A stretch of DNA of 64,000 nucleotides from Diadema setosum (Eukaryota > Echinodermata > Echinoidea > Diadematoida > Diadematidae): positions 9,692,197 through 9,756,196 of the forward strand of contig NC_092695.1 of the NCBI RefSeq assembly GCF_964275005.1, given 5' to 3'. The position numbers and the translations under genes are program-made. Every line of letters begins with the position of its first letter. Positions within the stretch are counted from its first letter, which is position 1. Of the stretch, positions 1 to 44,212 are shown in pieces. The notes under the pieces were generated by a model, which saw only the letters and a program-made list of their open reading frames with translations, did no database searches and was not told the origin of the DNA.

Positions 1-753
1 AGGGGGATGACAGCTTTAGCAAACTTCTTTTGTGATGTCACAATAACAAGCACATATGCACGCACCCTGGCATTACTACAGACTGCGCGATGCGCAAAGA
101 AGACAACAAAGGCAACGTTACTTAGCAACACCTACGCACTTTACTCTTGATGACAGCTCAACTTCGGTAATCTTCGTATCAATGCTAACGATGATCGGCA
201 TCATCAACAGCGCCATCTACACTACCGGGACTATGCCCCTTTAACAGTCACTTTATGATTGCCTATCACTTTGTGTTAGTGTTTATGTTCTTCTAACCAT
301 AGTGCCACACAGCAGCAAATAACCAAAACTCTGCAGAAGAGACATAAAAAATTTGTGAGGCCGTGCATCACCCTCCCGCTCCCCAAAATGAATTTTTTCT
401 TTTCCTCTTGTGGGAAGCTGTACCTGCGCGCTATGCTGAAACTTCCTTTATGTTACTCAAGAAACTACTTTGGATAAATCTAAGAACAAGTCATGCCCTT
501 CTCAGTGTCATATCCCTATTTACTGCATACCTGTAATAATTGTTACAGCATTTTTTTTGCAAGTATATATATTATCTATACATGTATTACATTCAGCTTG
601 TGTAAAGCTTGCTTTAGACATTTCCATGTGACTCACTTGGTTTATTGTGTGCATATATCAGTCACGATAATATTCAAATGCATACCATTTTTCAGTGTTT
701 ATAGTGTATTACCTCAATATTTCATAAATTATTGTCTTTGGTAGTTTTTGATC

Positions 754-788
754 TTTTTTTTTTTTTTTTTTTTTTTTTGGGGGGGGGG
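754..788. repeat. Poly(T)-poly(G) tract
   Basis: About 25 T followed directly by about 10 G. The same T-to-G junction recurs at 1180-1226 and, as C-to-A on the other strand, at 59588-59648. Confidence 0.9.
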
Positions 789-1179
789 TGCCCATTTTTC
801 TGTACAAAGTTATTACCCATGCAGTCAATAACTATATAAGCAAAGAGATGGATACCATGGTCAGAATCAGAAGTTCCAGTGACAACTTTGAAGTCAAGCA
901 CAACATTGTATCAACATTGTCTTGTAAACAAAAAAGAAATGTCTGTATTTCATTTGTAATATATATTCGATGCAGAAAATTCCTAATGAATTCATTTGAA
1001 TATGAATTTGAACATGGTAAATAAAAACATTGCACTTAGCTCATCATAGACTGGTGTGAGATGAAAGTCTAGTACAGCTCAAGAGTTTGAGGCAAAATTA
1101 TGGAATCTTGCTATTTATTTATTAAAGGCACAAGAAATGGGGGACATTTCATCAAAGTTTGTATATCATTGTACTACCC

Positions 1180-1226
1180 TTTTTTTTTTCTTTTTTCTTT
1201 TTTTTTTTTTTTTGGGGGGGGGGGGG
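1180..1226. repeat. Poly(T)-poly(G) tract
   Basis: T-rich run broken by two C, then 13 G. Same type as the tract at 754-788. Confidence 0.9.
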
Positions 1227-4200
1227 TCAAATAATGTAGGGGTCTGCAGCCACCTGTCCTCCTGGTCCCTTGGCCCCTTAGACATAATGAAAAAAGCCAT
1301 AGTGTCCAAGTTTGTATTTAATGCAGTGAACGAAGCTATTTTAGGTATAGTAAACTTGATCATGTAGTAAAGAGAAAGGGGTCATCATGGTTGTGAAATT
1401 TTATGCAAAAACTGGATGTTTTTATGACTTGAACTACCCAGAAAGAGCACTTTATAACATATACGCATGGTTAAAATCTGTGTATTGTGTCTGTGTGAGT
1501 GAAATATTAGATTAAGAAGAGAAGTGAAAACATTGCTCTTCAACTCAAAGTCTGTAGGAGTAAAAAGTAGGGGAGAGACCATGTCTAATTTTTTACTGTT
1601 AATCAACTAGATATGAATGTATATACGGCAGAACAAATTAACAAAGATTAGTTGCCAGTTATTCTTTTGTGTTATAATAACTCCAAAAAGATAGAAATAG
1701 TGATAAAGTATGGTACCAAGCACTGTACACTTTAGACTGAAATCTATAGACTTGCTGGAGGCATATACGTACGTATTGTCATATACCTTTTGTAATAACT
1801 CTCAGTTTAAAACAAGTATCAAAATTGGTCTCTGTCCGTTGGAACAGATACTTTTTTCCAAATTACTGAAAGGAATGATTTTGGCTTCTGCCATTTGCTT
1901 GTGACATTTTAATTCTTGTTTATGGTTGTTTTTGGAGGTAAAGTCTGATATTTTTTAACCAGTTTTGCATCATTTCTATTAACTCCACACCGTGCGCACC
2001 CATTCTCACCTCATTCCTTACCACACGTTAACCATGCAGTGATGAGCCCTGATAACTTCTATGGTAAGATGCCAGCAGGCATTGTATGTTTGTTTATATA
2101 TCTGTCTGTCTCTCTTGTGAGTGGTTTGTCTGGTCCATCTGTAGTAGGTCGTTGGTAGTCGAGTCTTTTTCTTCGCCGCTTCTTCAGTAGACAGACCAAA
2201 AGTCGCAAATTGGTGCAGAATCCTGTCAAAATGTAGGAGTGGTCAATGTTAGACTTTCCAATCATTGTCCATCGTTCTTTTCAAAGAATTATTATATTGC
2301 AATTATTTAGGCTGAAAATATAGAGAGGAAGAAGATTTCACTGCCTTTTAGTGTATAAGAGGGGCAGTAAATTTAGTAAAAATGGTATTTACCATAGAAG
2401 GATTGTGTCATCAGGTTTTCTTTGCAAGTTTGTCTGAAATTCTTAGTCTCTTCATGTCATTTCTGTTTAATGGAAATCTCTGCTCACCTACCAAAATTGT
2501 GAAAATCAATTTGTGGGCAACTCCCAGCTCCAGAGGATTCAGTTTATTATCCAGTCATTTTTTTCTTCTTCAAATCAAGAGCACAGAAGACAAAACAAAA
2601 TGTAAAGTATTTATGGAATCTAACTGGTATTATGTGGTATTAAACATGGTCATATTGTTCTTTGAGGTACGATTTCAGTTCAAAGTTAAATGCATGTCAA
2701 ATGTCACATGAACAAAAGGGAGGTATGTGCAGAAAGTGAGACAAAAAATGTAAAGAGGCTAACTGGGTGGAATTTAATTTTCCCTGGCAACATGTTCTTT
2801 TGCAGTAGTCTTTGCCATGTTTGGGAGTGAGGACAGATTTTGTCAGTTGTGCTGGTTTATGGGCTAAAACTCTTCAATTTGTTCGGTGGATCTCTATCCT
2901 AGATCAGTGTTTGTGCAGCTTAATTTAGCCTAGCACACTTCAGTATGTTGTGGTTGCAAGTATTGATGGATGAAGTATTTACTCAGCTGATGTTTGAACA
3001 ACTTCTTTGCTGTCCTATGTATAGCATTTACTCATGTCATTGTCTCCATGTCAGTTCTTTTCACATAGTACATGTCAAAATTTTGGTCTTTTTTTTTAAT
3101 CTATTCAAGCTGAATTTTGCAGACTACAGCTGTATGCTTTTGAGCATAAACAGTAATTAGATTTCAGGGCAGAAATCATACACTATTAAGTGTCAACCCA
3201 TTTGTTCCTTTTTGAATTTTTTCTCTCAGTAAATGCTGTAAAAACTGATTTTTTTTTTGTCTTTCTTATGATTACATAACCACATCATTAGCATTTTAGT
3301 CTTGTTTGATTTCAAAGAAAGAAAAAGAACTGATAATGTTAATCGCAATCACAGACATTCCACCCTAATCCGGCCAAATCTTCCACAAACCATAACTTGT
3401 ATGCTGGCTGCTCCTTTGCTCTAAATGTATGTATTCTAAACATCTCCCTACTGGCAGCATTTATCAACTGCGTTGTTGCTTCCATTAGGAATGATTGAAT
3501 GATTTTCTTTTACAAAGAAAAATACATCATTAGTGTATTTTGCATAGAAAATCAGTGGACTTGTGCCTTGTGCTTGTAGCGATGTAGAAATGTGAATAAA
3601 TGGCTTTGTGTTTATTTGTTGCATGCTTAGATTAGCATTACCGTCAATATGAAATGTTTTGTGATGGGGAGATTTTTGTGAATTTTCACACCCCACTGTC
3701 CTTTTGTGCAGTATGCATTGCTTCCACACTGTAGACGCAAAATAACATCTTTACACACAGTTTTCAGAACTTAGAATAAATTTCTGGTATTAATGGACGA
3801 GTTCTAAACTGACCTGTTACCATCAATGTGGTCCTGTGAATTAAGCAGTGGCTGCATAATCATTGGGTCTGTATTAAAGGTAGGAAATCCCATTTGCATG
3901 CCTTAAATGAAGAGTTGTGTAAATACAGTGGTATGTTGAAGAGAGTATCATTTTAGAAACTCCCATGAAGTATTGAAAGTGGAAGGTAACATTTAGTACA
4001 TTTTTATTGACCGTTAGATTTTGAATTGAATTTTTTTCGGGGCTCACCGTAAATTCCAGTACATTACTAGGCTACCTTTGCAGACCCATGCACTGCATGT
4101 GTGTCCATCATGTATATTTTGTGAAGAAAGTTCATCAAAACTTACTAACATTTCTATATACATTCTTGCCACACACTCTATATGTTATTACATCAGCTCT

Positions 4201-5932
4201 TATACTTTTAGATTTGTGTTTATAGATAAAAAAAAAAAAACACACAGAAGACTGCAACAAAAAGGCTTAAATGTGGCTGACACACAGAACTACTGAGTAG
4301 TTCAGTTTTGTGCATTATTCAAATTGTAGATAACTGTTGACTTCCAAATTTCTCAGCAGTGGCCTAAACAAGTCCCCTGAGGTTCATATTTAATGTTTTG
4401 CTGCATTTTGGGAGGTCTGTAAAAGGTATCCCCTACCTTTAAGAGGTTTGCACTTTACTATGAGCAGCAATAATTGCAATGACATTGGTAGCAGTAGTAA
4501 GGAAATAGCCAATCATATGTGAGTATTCAAGCTGTTGCCATTATAACTGTAGCCACGGGATCTTACAATACAATTGCACAATTCTCTGTAATGAAACAGG
4601 GCCCAAGACTTTCATACCAACACTTTACCCTGATAAACACAGATGTGCACACGTATGCACACACCCACATACACATACACACAGGCAAAGGACTTTTCAG
4701 CTGCTTAGGCGTTGTCTGTTTTACGCAAAGTTTCTGAAGGCGCCAGTGTATAATGGGAATTGTTTGGTTTAGTGTCTAAGCCTACAGCTGTATCATTGTG
4801 AACAGCTTTCCCAATGGCTTAACATGTTTAACAAAATGATGAAGCAGATCCCAATCAAATAATTGGTTTAGCAGGTACACCTAACCAGGCACTTATTTTT
4901 CCTAACATGTAATTTTGCTTATGACCAGTCAAAATCCTAAAGTATAATGACTGGTCAGTAGCACGTCACATCGCAGTGGTGACCAGGCGAAACTTCATTA
5001 TTTAATTCAGCTTAACTTCAGTTTAATTTAGCATGTTCATCATGTTTGGAATTCTTTTGACTTCAAGGATCTCTTGCATTATTTTATGAAATACATAATA
5101 CATATTTGTTTGTTTGGGCATTAGTATAATTACCCACACTCGGTACTTTTGAAACAGTCCAAACACCCTCAGCTATCACTTCGGGCATGTTAAACTGTTC
5201 TGTAGGTACCTTGTGTGGGTACGTAATTCTTACTGATGCTCTCACTGACGTGTTATTTGTATGATATGACTTTACATCTCAGGGTGCTGTAAACCCACAG
5301 GCCTGTTTGCCCAGGCAACTTAAACTCAGCAGAGGGCAAGTAAAACAAATGGGTTCTTGCTTTCAAAATGTCTAGGAAGCTTGCCCAAATACTCATGTGG
5401 GAAAGTGGGGGAAAATTGTTATGCCCTGTGTCAAAGTGTATACTGATGTGCGTAGATGTCTTTTTGCATGCATGGTACAAAGTTAGTTAGTTCTGTATGT
5501 ATGTGCACTCTTTTTAAGGACCTGTATTTGTCAAACATGGATATCTTTCGCCTGTTTGGTTTTAATGTAGTCACTCAGATATATTAAGCTGTCTATCTTG
5601 TATATTGTTTATCTATATTCTATGTTTTTCTGACATGATAGTATCTTGACTTGAGTGTATGGCATTCTCTGACAAAATGTGTATTCTGCATATGTTCATA
5701 TGCTGTCCTCAATGTACCTCACAGTGAAGACATGCTAGATTCCAATGGAGTTAATGTGGTCAGGCCAAAATTTCATACTACTTTGATTGAGATCAAAGAG
5801 ATCAAGCAACTGCACCTCCACGCATAAGATGTAAAGTACACTTTTTTATTATTCAATCAGTGGAATTATTGTACAATTTTATAATCTCTGTCTTCTTGGA
5901 TCGTTTGTTCCATTTTCTTTGTATTTTTTTAG

Positions 5933-36101
<30,169 letters not shown>

Positions 36102-36520
36102 CGTTCCCCCGGCTTCACACCGCCGAGAGATTCCTCAGCCTGGTCGATCCTCTGGACGTTGCTTCCTGTGCCGTCATGGGGTCTTGTTCTTGAAACGAGA
36201 GGAACACAGTCGGCATGGTGCTTCTCTGTATCACCATCTTTTTTCCCCACCTGGAGATGGTCAAGAACTAACACAAAGATAAAAAGTTGTTGGCAGAATT
36301 TGCTTGCTTGTCAGTGTATGTACGATTTTCTGTAATATACAAAACGCAAAAGAATTTTTAAAAACGGGGAACACTATTTACATCCATCTGAGACGGAGTC
36401 ATTTGAGTACCTGTGTGTGACAGACAGACAAATGTGTCAATGTACAAACCCCTCTGCTTCTTGTGTGTTTTGTTATGTATGGTGTCTGTAAAAAGAAATA
36501 AAGATGCTAAGAAAAAAAAA
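36102..36520 (+). other. MAPK8IP3/SPAG9: 3' UTR of the JIP gene (shortest likely form)
   Basis: Follows the stop codon; a canonical AATAAA at 36497 is followed 12-20 bp later by an A run. Longer forms are possible because further AATAAA motifs occur at 38795 and near 38945 and 39570. Confidence 0.65.
36497..36502 (+). terminator. Candidate poly(A) signal of the JIP gene
   Basis: First canonical AATAAA in the + strand after the stop codon, about 400 bp downstream. A genomic A run right after it would also mimic a poly(A) site in cDNA. Confidence 0.6.
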
Positions 36521-37378
36521 ATTGCACGTTTGTGAAGTGTAACTATGATGAAATTCAGTAATATGCAGATCATTCCGTTCCAGTGTAAATAATCTGGTAT
36601 GTACGTGCAAAACACACCGAATGGGAGGCGTAGCGGTTGGATGATGTTTTTGCTGATGAATCCTGCCAGGTTGGTGAGGGCACTCGCCGTATCATCATTT
36701 TAAGATCACTTATCAACCAGAGACAGCTCTCTTGGTCTCGTGTCTGCCAGCGAAAATATTTGCTAGTTGTATCAGTGTTTTGGATAAGCACAGGTTGTCA
36801 TTGTCTCCCGCGCGACATTTGAGGAAAGAAATTTACTTTTCAAAAAAACAACAAATGAATATTTGTGTCCGGCATAATTTCAATAACTTAGTCTGCTGAT
36901 GCAGGCTTTGACATTTGTGCATTTAATTGAATATAATAATAGTAATAATAATAAATTCAAACTTCACAGGAGCGCATGGTATACGTGTAGTTCTGTAAAA
37001 ACAAGGAGCTAGGTAAAAAAAGGAAAAATGACAGTTAAGGATAAAATGGTTTTGTTGTGTTGGCACTCCGACGCTATGTCGACTAAAATGCTGCGTGTAC
37101 CTCCTCCAGCAAACCACATTCGCCCTTTAAAGCAAAGAAACTTTACATGTCTATGATATCGATATGTCAGATGGAGGGATTATTCCCAGGAATGTCAGAA
37201 TTGGGGACGGGGAAGAAAAAAAAGTCATAAAATTCTGGGTGTATGTGCAAGTTTGCTGCTACTAACTGAAATGCGTCTAGTGTCCTGTTCTTTTGTGTGT
37301 AAACAAGAGTACATTTAAACAGTGAGTAATGCAAAGTTTTTATGTAATCTAAGGTGAATCACATGTCCATCTTGTTCC

Positions 37379-37381
<3 letters not shown>

Positions 37382-37410
<29 letters not shown>

Positions 37411-37412
37411 GC
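37382..37412 (+). repeat. (CT)n microsatellite
   Basis: Run of CTCTCT dinucleotides. Confidence 0.9.
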
Positions 37413-37678
37413 TTTTCATGCCTAGTTTTTATATCATTTAAAGTTAGGCCTTGTCGTTACACATAGAACATTTTACGAATAATTCTCAGATATATTTTTT
37501 AAAGACAAGCAAGTACTTAAAAATCAGATATTCCAGAAACAAAATGATGTTTGCTTACATTTGTATTTTAGCAAATCCAATATCAGTCAAATTTGCAAAT
37601 GTCAATTTTTTATGTTTACCCTTGGGATTAAGACTCATGATGTTAAAGGACCTAGAAACGTGGAGCTCTGGTCTTGTA

Positions 37679-37771
37679 TTAACCCGTTTAGGACGGACTG
37701 AGTTTGTTACAACATGCATTTCCCATAGACATCTGCCCGAGTACACTCAGGACTCGTCCTCAACGGGTTAA
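37679..37771. mobile_element. 93 bp TTAA-flanked MITE
   Basis: TTAA + CCCGTTTAGGACGGACTGAG and GACTCGTCCTCAACGGG + TTAA are inverted ends. A diverged copy starts with TTAACCCATTGAGGACGGAC at 62322. Confidence 0.8.
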
Positions 37772-40700
37772 GCTCATCCCATAAGCTTTTACATTTTATG
37801 TGAAACTTAATTTTTCTAGATTCCTGCCATTTCAACCTTTTTATGCTGTCTGTTTAAATGTTTTGATTGTAACGTTCTTGTCCATGCTCTTAATGTCTTT
37901 ATTCCACATGTTTTATGCTTTTCAACATACCAGCTTGCATACTTTTTACAACCTAACGTGACCCCAATGTTAACAATCTGAGTTTACATTCACTTATATC
38001 ATCTTGCTATCAACATAATATGCTATGTATTATCTACAAACCTATACTTTACAAAGTGTGTATATACAGTTGAAAATTTGTACATAACTAATATAATTTG
38101 TACAATATCTCTTTTCAAAGATGTTCAGAGAAATTTGAATGTATTTAGATTAGAATAATTCAAACCTGAATTATCATCAAATGAGTAATGCTGTTGAATT
38201 GAAAGTGGTTCTTGTGCAGAGAGAACTTTTTCAAGGGAGATTTAATTGTACATAAATATATACAGCGCCATCAATTGCCACGGCCTAACTAACACTTTAC
38301 TTGTTGTAACTTGTTACAAATAGTTGTAGATTTGGGTAGGAAAAGGGAATTTACTGAAAATGTAAGGTGAGGGAAAGTTAAAGAAAAAAAACACCTGTTG
38401 TTGACTAACATGGGTCTTATCTGTCGAAACTAATATTGCTATCTGCAGGGATGTACACACATGCACACACACATTTACGTGATCATAAACACTGATGAAA
38501 ATCTTAGTAAACTACACTTGTGGACAGTTTTCACAGAATAGTGCATAGGATTTCAAAGAACACAAGCAAAAAGTGCAAGTTGTAGCCCAGTAAATTCCAT
38601 TCTTCATTACTTACGTCACACACATGTATGAATGAGGACAAAACCTAATTGCTATGGCAAGATTGTATCAGACTCTCACGGAAGTGACGAAAATTATGAA
38701 ACAGACACGTGCTATATGGGTAGCTTGCCTCACAGTCTTACGACTTAAAGTTGTTCACCAGATGATGCTGTGTGCGCTTTGATATTGTATTTCAAATAAA
38801 TCCAATTTTTCTTTTTAAATCACATTGAAAAAAAAGAGAATAGTTTTAAATATGAATTGTGCCTCTTGCAACCATTTCAACATGGATGATAAATATGCAT
38901 GTGTTCATTCCCTCGATCACAAAGCCATTGACACATTAAAAGATAAATAAATGTTGTAGGCACTCAATGCCAGTTTAAACTTTCCTGTCAACAGTCTGTA
39001 TTGATATTCTCTCACACCCCACTCACTGTGCTATTGTCTATTTGTCTATCTCTTGCTATCATGAAATGCTGTAACGTGTAGGAAGGACAATGAAGAGTCC
39101 AAGCGTGAAACACATTTGACCCCCTTGAGCCTCATAGAGAGGTGTGTTGAAAGTAACACAGTGTCACAAATACAGTCCTCACAGGTGTAGAAAACCAAGG
39201 GTCTATGGGAAAGGCGATCTTTCATGAGAGTTTAACAGGAAAGGTTGCTCTTGGGATACTAGGTTGCTATGGGGATGGCGGGGGGGGGGGGGGGGGGGGG
39301 GAGTGTGGGAGTACAACTTTGTGTAATTTCAATGCGACAAAAATGAGATGATGGTTTCGTTTTGCACATTTACAGTGTACATTTGTCACTGAAAGCAATT
39401 TTCCAGTATGTAAATGGCAAGTCCTTCTGACTTAAGACTATTCCAGGATACTTTTCTTCATGTTCCTATGCAGGTAGTCTGACGTTCTCACATCATGTGC
39501 ATGACTTCTCGATCTCTCGAGGTTCATTACTTATTTACATCACTGGTTGCCCTGCTAGATTGACTTTATGAATAAAGATTAAGTTTTGATTTACAAGTGT
39601 GACTGTTTGCTGCCCCTGAGAAGATCCATTGCAGAGCAGTTCCATCAAAAGCTGCATCGGCATTCTGTGTGGTCAGTGCCAAAAAGTGTTGCTGTATTGG
39701 CTTTCCAAAGGTGCATGTGCACTCCATACTTGATATTGCAATACCCAAAGTATGTTTTAACACAGTAGCACACATGCTGAATGGATGTGAACAGTGTTTA
39801 AAATGTGAAATGTCGTCGTTAGGGCATTAAACAAACTAACAAACAAAAAGAGCTTAATTTTTTTTATTGTGAAAGTCTACCAGTCATCAATATAAACATT
39901 AAAGGGCTCCCACCATTTTTGTGGTCACTGTGGATTTATCTGCAAGTTCTGTAACCCAATTCACACCACTTCTTTAGTGCCCCATGATTTATGGTCTGAC
40001 CTTTGCTGGCCTAAGTTTTTAAAACAGCAGGTGTGTGCAGAATTCATGAATTCATGAATTCACGTAGTCTCTTGTTTTCTTTTTTCTTTTTCACTCAGTA
40101 ATGAAACGAAATAACTGATTCAAATTTAAACCTGTCTTAGATATTCTGCTTTTGGGATTTTTTTTTTTTTTTTCATACAGATACAATATTCTTATGATAT
40201 TCCATGGCAGTTAATGGAATGATAGACAATCATCGTTGACCGCTACTGATTTATCCAAAGGTCAGTTTCCTGTAAAATTGATTGAAAATCATCAAATTGA
40301 TGACTGATTATATGTTGTAGTTTGCTTACCTTTCCTTGTGGGTATGTTCACCAAACAGGCACTATTTCATTTGGGCTCGCTTCTTGAAGATCCATGTTTG
40401 CGCTGTTGTGCATTACTGTGGTCAGCATTGCAGATCTTGTCAGGGCTGTGGGGGCAACATTTGCATTTGGTGTGAAATATATCAAAATATTGGCACCCCA
40501 GGATCCATCAACCGTTGAAAGGGGCATTTACGGTGAATCCGCCTGCAGAGATGACTGGTAGATTCATATGAGGTGTGACAACCACATTTATTTCGGGTAG
40601 GACCATACAGCCAAGAGCTTTTATCTGGACAGATGCAATATTTATGATGCCCAGATCACAGGAAGGTTTTAACTGGTATTGACGTCTTGATCGTGTTTAT

Positions 40701-41000
40701 ATTTACATGTTTTAGAATATGGCAGCATGCTGTGATAAATAAAAATTTAATTTTGCTTCAACTGACCTCCCAATGTCTTGCTGGTTTATTCTGTTTGGTG
40801 ACCTGTACATTTAAGTTTAAACATGTGTACCAAGTTTTGAACACTGGTTTTAATGTTATCAATCACTTTGTTTAGTGAACTTAAAAAGGATCTAGTAAGT
40901 TACCATTTCCAAACCAATGAGGCATCTAAGGGGGCTATTGTATGGTGTCCTTTTTCATTTCTGGCCTGGTAGGAAATATGAAATTGTAGGATATATATTT
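37772..41000. other. Intergenic or extended 3' UTR
   Basis: No coding region recognised. Contains a run of about 22 G (39280-39301), AATAAA motifs at 38795, near 38945 and near 39570, and a short GAATTCATGAATTCATGAATT repeat near 40040. Confidence 0.5.
39280..39301 (+). repeat. Poly(G) run
   Basis: About 22 consecutive G, a likely assembly-error spot and possible G-quadruplex. Confidence 0.9.
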
Positions 41001-41007
41001 GTTATAT

Positions 41008-41179
41008 CAGGGGCGGATCTAGGAATTCTGTAAAGAGGGGGCGCGTTTATAAAATTAAAGGGGGTGCACGCACCCCTCCCCCCCCCCCATTTTTTTTTCT
41101 TTTTATTTCTTTTGTGTCAACAAAAAAATAAAGGGGGGGGGGCGTGCACCGGTTGCAGTCCACCCTGGATCCGCCACTG
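41008..41179. mobile_element. hAT-like MITE (CAGGGGCGGATC ends), copy 1
   Basis: Ends CAGGGGCGGATCTAGGAATT and TGGATCCGCCACTG are inverted repeats starting CAGNGG, as in hAT elements. GTTATAT flanks the element directly on both sides, a target duplication of about 7-8 bp. The interior has G/C-runs and a T-rich stretch. Confidence 0.82.
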
Positions 41180-43760
41180 GTTATATTGTAGTAGACTGCA
41201 AATAGGATGCAAAGACATAGAAATTGGACAAAGCCTAAATGAATTTGTCTTCTACAAAATAATATTTGACATGTTATTATAAAGGTAAATAGAAGTTAAC
41301 CCATTTATGACAAATTTATGTCAAATTCTTCAATCAAATCCCCCATTTTATTTGTGTCGGCAGTCAAAATTGAAATATGTAGTTCCAATATCTTGTTTGC
41401 TTTGAATGTTTAAAAAATTAAGAGTTCATTAAAGTTGCATGAGTGGTATAAATGTCACTGGTTTATACCTAAATGTAAAGAATTTTACATTTTTAGTAGG
41501 CAAGTGATTGGTCATACTCTCTGTGCCCCCCCCCCCCCTTCCGATGTTTTGCACAGATGGAAACCTGCCATACCCTGAATAATGTACAGAAGTATGATAA
41601 CCATCTATTGCAATCCTGTCCCCAGTAATTTCCCGAGGAATTCAATCTGAAGTTCCCAGTGGGTAAATGTGCTGATTTATTATTGATCCACACCATGAAG
41701 GTTGGCAATGAAATGATAATAATTGTGAATCCAGTAAATTCAAACAAAGAGTGGAAAGAAGTTTCATTGAAAACAGGCATGAAAGAAGAAAGTTGCAGAA
41801 TTTTTAAATCCTTCATGTTTCCATATTGAAATCATTTATGTGTGTTGCAGTGGCAAATACAAACCAATAGGGTTGAGATTTTTATTGCCTCGGTTCGGCA
41901 CTTTCCCTTCATCTGAATGCACACAAATCCTTTCATTTACATGTACACCAGTATTTTCATTCTTTAAAATTGAAATGAAAGATACTAGATTATTGACTTT
42001 ATATCCAATGATTGCAGAAATATGGCAGTGATGACCAAAACATGGTTTTGATATCATTTATGTTAACAACCAAACCGGAAAGCTTTGACTCAATGTCATT
42101 ATTTGCAAATATGATTCCAACTGATATCATAATTTCAGCAGAACAAATGAGAAATTCCTGAATAACTTTCTTTGTCTATATACTACTTCTATGAAACATC
42201 TAACCATTCAATTTGTATGAGTTTGGATCTTTAGATGTCAGGATGAACAGGGAATGGTTTAATCAATTTACCACATCGAGTTCAGCCATTAAGTGTAAAG
42301 AAAAAAAAAAGAAAGAAAGCAAAAACAAACAAAAACATCCAAAACTTCAAATTACATGAATGTAACAACATGAATGTAACAACATTTGTACATGATGAGT
42401 CATCAATATAACTCAAGCTACAGCCTGCCAATCTCTTTGAGAGAGACCTCCCTGCATGTGATGTTTTGGAAATGAGGACTCAATACCCCTTCAGCTACAA
42501 TTAGCCTGCATCTGTCACACCACTTAACCCGAGCATCCTTCTAAAATGTGACTCGCAGCCAGAAAAAAAAAAGGAACAATTTTTTCTTTGTGGAAGAAAT
42601 CATGTTCCAGTAGGACTTCATATGTGAGTTTTTGTAACCCAGGAAAATTTTGCATGTGATATGACAGTGACAGTGAAATGATGATGGTGCTGAAGATAAT
42701 TAGGTTGATAGTGATGATGATATTGACGAGTTGCTGATGATGATGGTGATGATGATGATGAAAATGCTGTTGAGCACCGTAGGCTGTTGCAATGGAATAG
42801 TTCAGAAGTGAATCTATGCTAATAATTAATATGTAGGCCTAAGTTATAATTTCCTCCTTTTTAATGGAGGGGGTCGTGCCATGTTCACCAAAGCAATGAA
42901 GAATTTTGTGCTCTTCTTTTTTTCTTTTGTCAGAATGAAGTGAGTGCATGGTGGCAGTACTCAATCACTTATGATTTCACATATTATATTGCATTATTGA
43001 TACCTGAATCTGGAAAAAAAAAATGTGTTAGTAGCTACAGTGATATTAGTGCCTCCTGGGTGCTTGTAATGCATTTGTGTGCTTTCTGTTTTATGTATAT
43101 GTGTGATTTAATCTAAGATATTTGTCTTGTTACAGAGAATGAGTGAGAATATGCGTGATTTAATCAAAATACAATATGTCTTGTTAAAGAGAATGAAATA
43201 CTCTATCTCGTTTACCATCCTCCCCCTCCCCACGTTCCTCTGACCAGAAGCGGTTGTAATGGAACAGCTTTCATGCTCGTTCCGCACCAGCTAAGTTCAC
43301 CACATTACCGGTAGTCAGAGAGACCCCCCACCCCCGCGGGTGTGTATCCATGAACTTCGTGCGACAGCTCCTCCCCCCCCCCCCCCCCCACCCCTTCTTT
43401 CACGCCGCCTCCGTTGTCATTAACCCCTCTACCCTTTGGCTGACAGATCGTCTTGTGTGTGTGTGTTTGTGTGTGCCGACCATGCGGCATGGCTTTGCTG
43501 GCAATAAACATGACATGGCGTCCATCTTCACTGAACTGCCAGGAATGTTAGTCCGTGTATCATTCTCGCAGCCGGTAATTTGACACACACTAATCAACAG
43601 CTGCAACCAGCCTGATGTCTTTATAACCGCTTCTCTAGCCTTTGCGCAGCGTTCGCCCCGAGCTTTCGGCTGCAGTTCAAAATAAGAGAGAAAAACGATA
43701 GATAAGTATAGGTAGGTTTATGTATAAGCAGATAGGTAGCTAGATAGACAATCCATAGAT
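41180..43760. other. Intergenic sequence
   Basis: AT-rich, no gene recognised. Includes short GAT-rich stretches (42680-42770), C-runs near 41527 and 43374, and many A/T runs. Confidence 0.5.
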
Positions 43761-43763
43761 AGA

Positions 43764-43764
43764 C

Positions 43765-43831
<67 letters not shown>

Positions 43832-44006
43832 TAGATAGATAGAAAGTAGATAGATTGCATGATTGAATGAATGAATGGTTGATTGATTGATTAATTGCTT
43901 GCTTGATATTTTGATTGACTGACCGAATGAATGATTGATTGATTGGTTGATTGATTGATTGATCGATTGATCGATCGATCGATGGATTGATGGATTGATT
44001 GATTGA
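43764..44006 (+). repeat. (GATA)n then (GATT/GATC)n microsatellites
   Basis: About 90 bp of GATA repeats followed by about 140 bp of GATT/GAAT/GATC repeats, just upstream of the LINE. Confidence 0.93.
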
Positions 44007-44212
44007 TATAGAAGGTTATTTGCGATACACCTTTCTTAGAGCACTTAATTACAGTTTTAATGAACAGAAGATAGTAGTAGCATGCACAGTGGTTTAGCCT
44101 ATAGTAGTAAATGACAATTATAGACCCTGACGATGATTACATGATATCAATCAATATGATATCAATAATGATTGAAATATCAATCAATTATAAAAATATT
44201 TTATTGTTACCT

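Larger units (their letters stand above)
1..5932. other. Upstream intron of the JIP gene, no exon recognised
   Basis: No exon-like, GC-enriched or JIP-like segment was recognised here on either strand. AT-rich sequence with poly(T)/poly(G) tracts near 0.76 and 1.2 kb. It is read as intron because the first visible exon begins in mid-codon behind a good acceptor (TTTTTTTAG). A small, poorly conserved exon could be missed. Confidence 0.6.

Noticed and set aside
43621-43860. Minus-strand frame rich in YLSI repeats
   Set aside because: Translation of the (GATA)n microsatellite.
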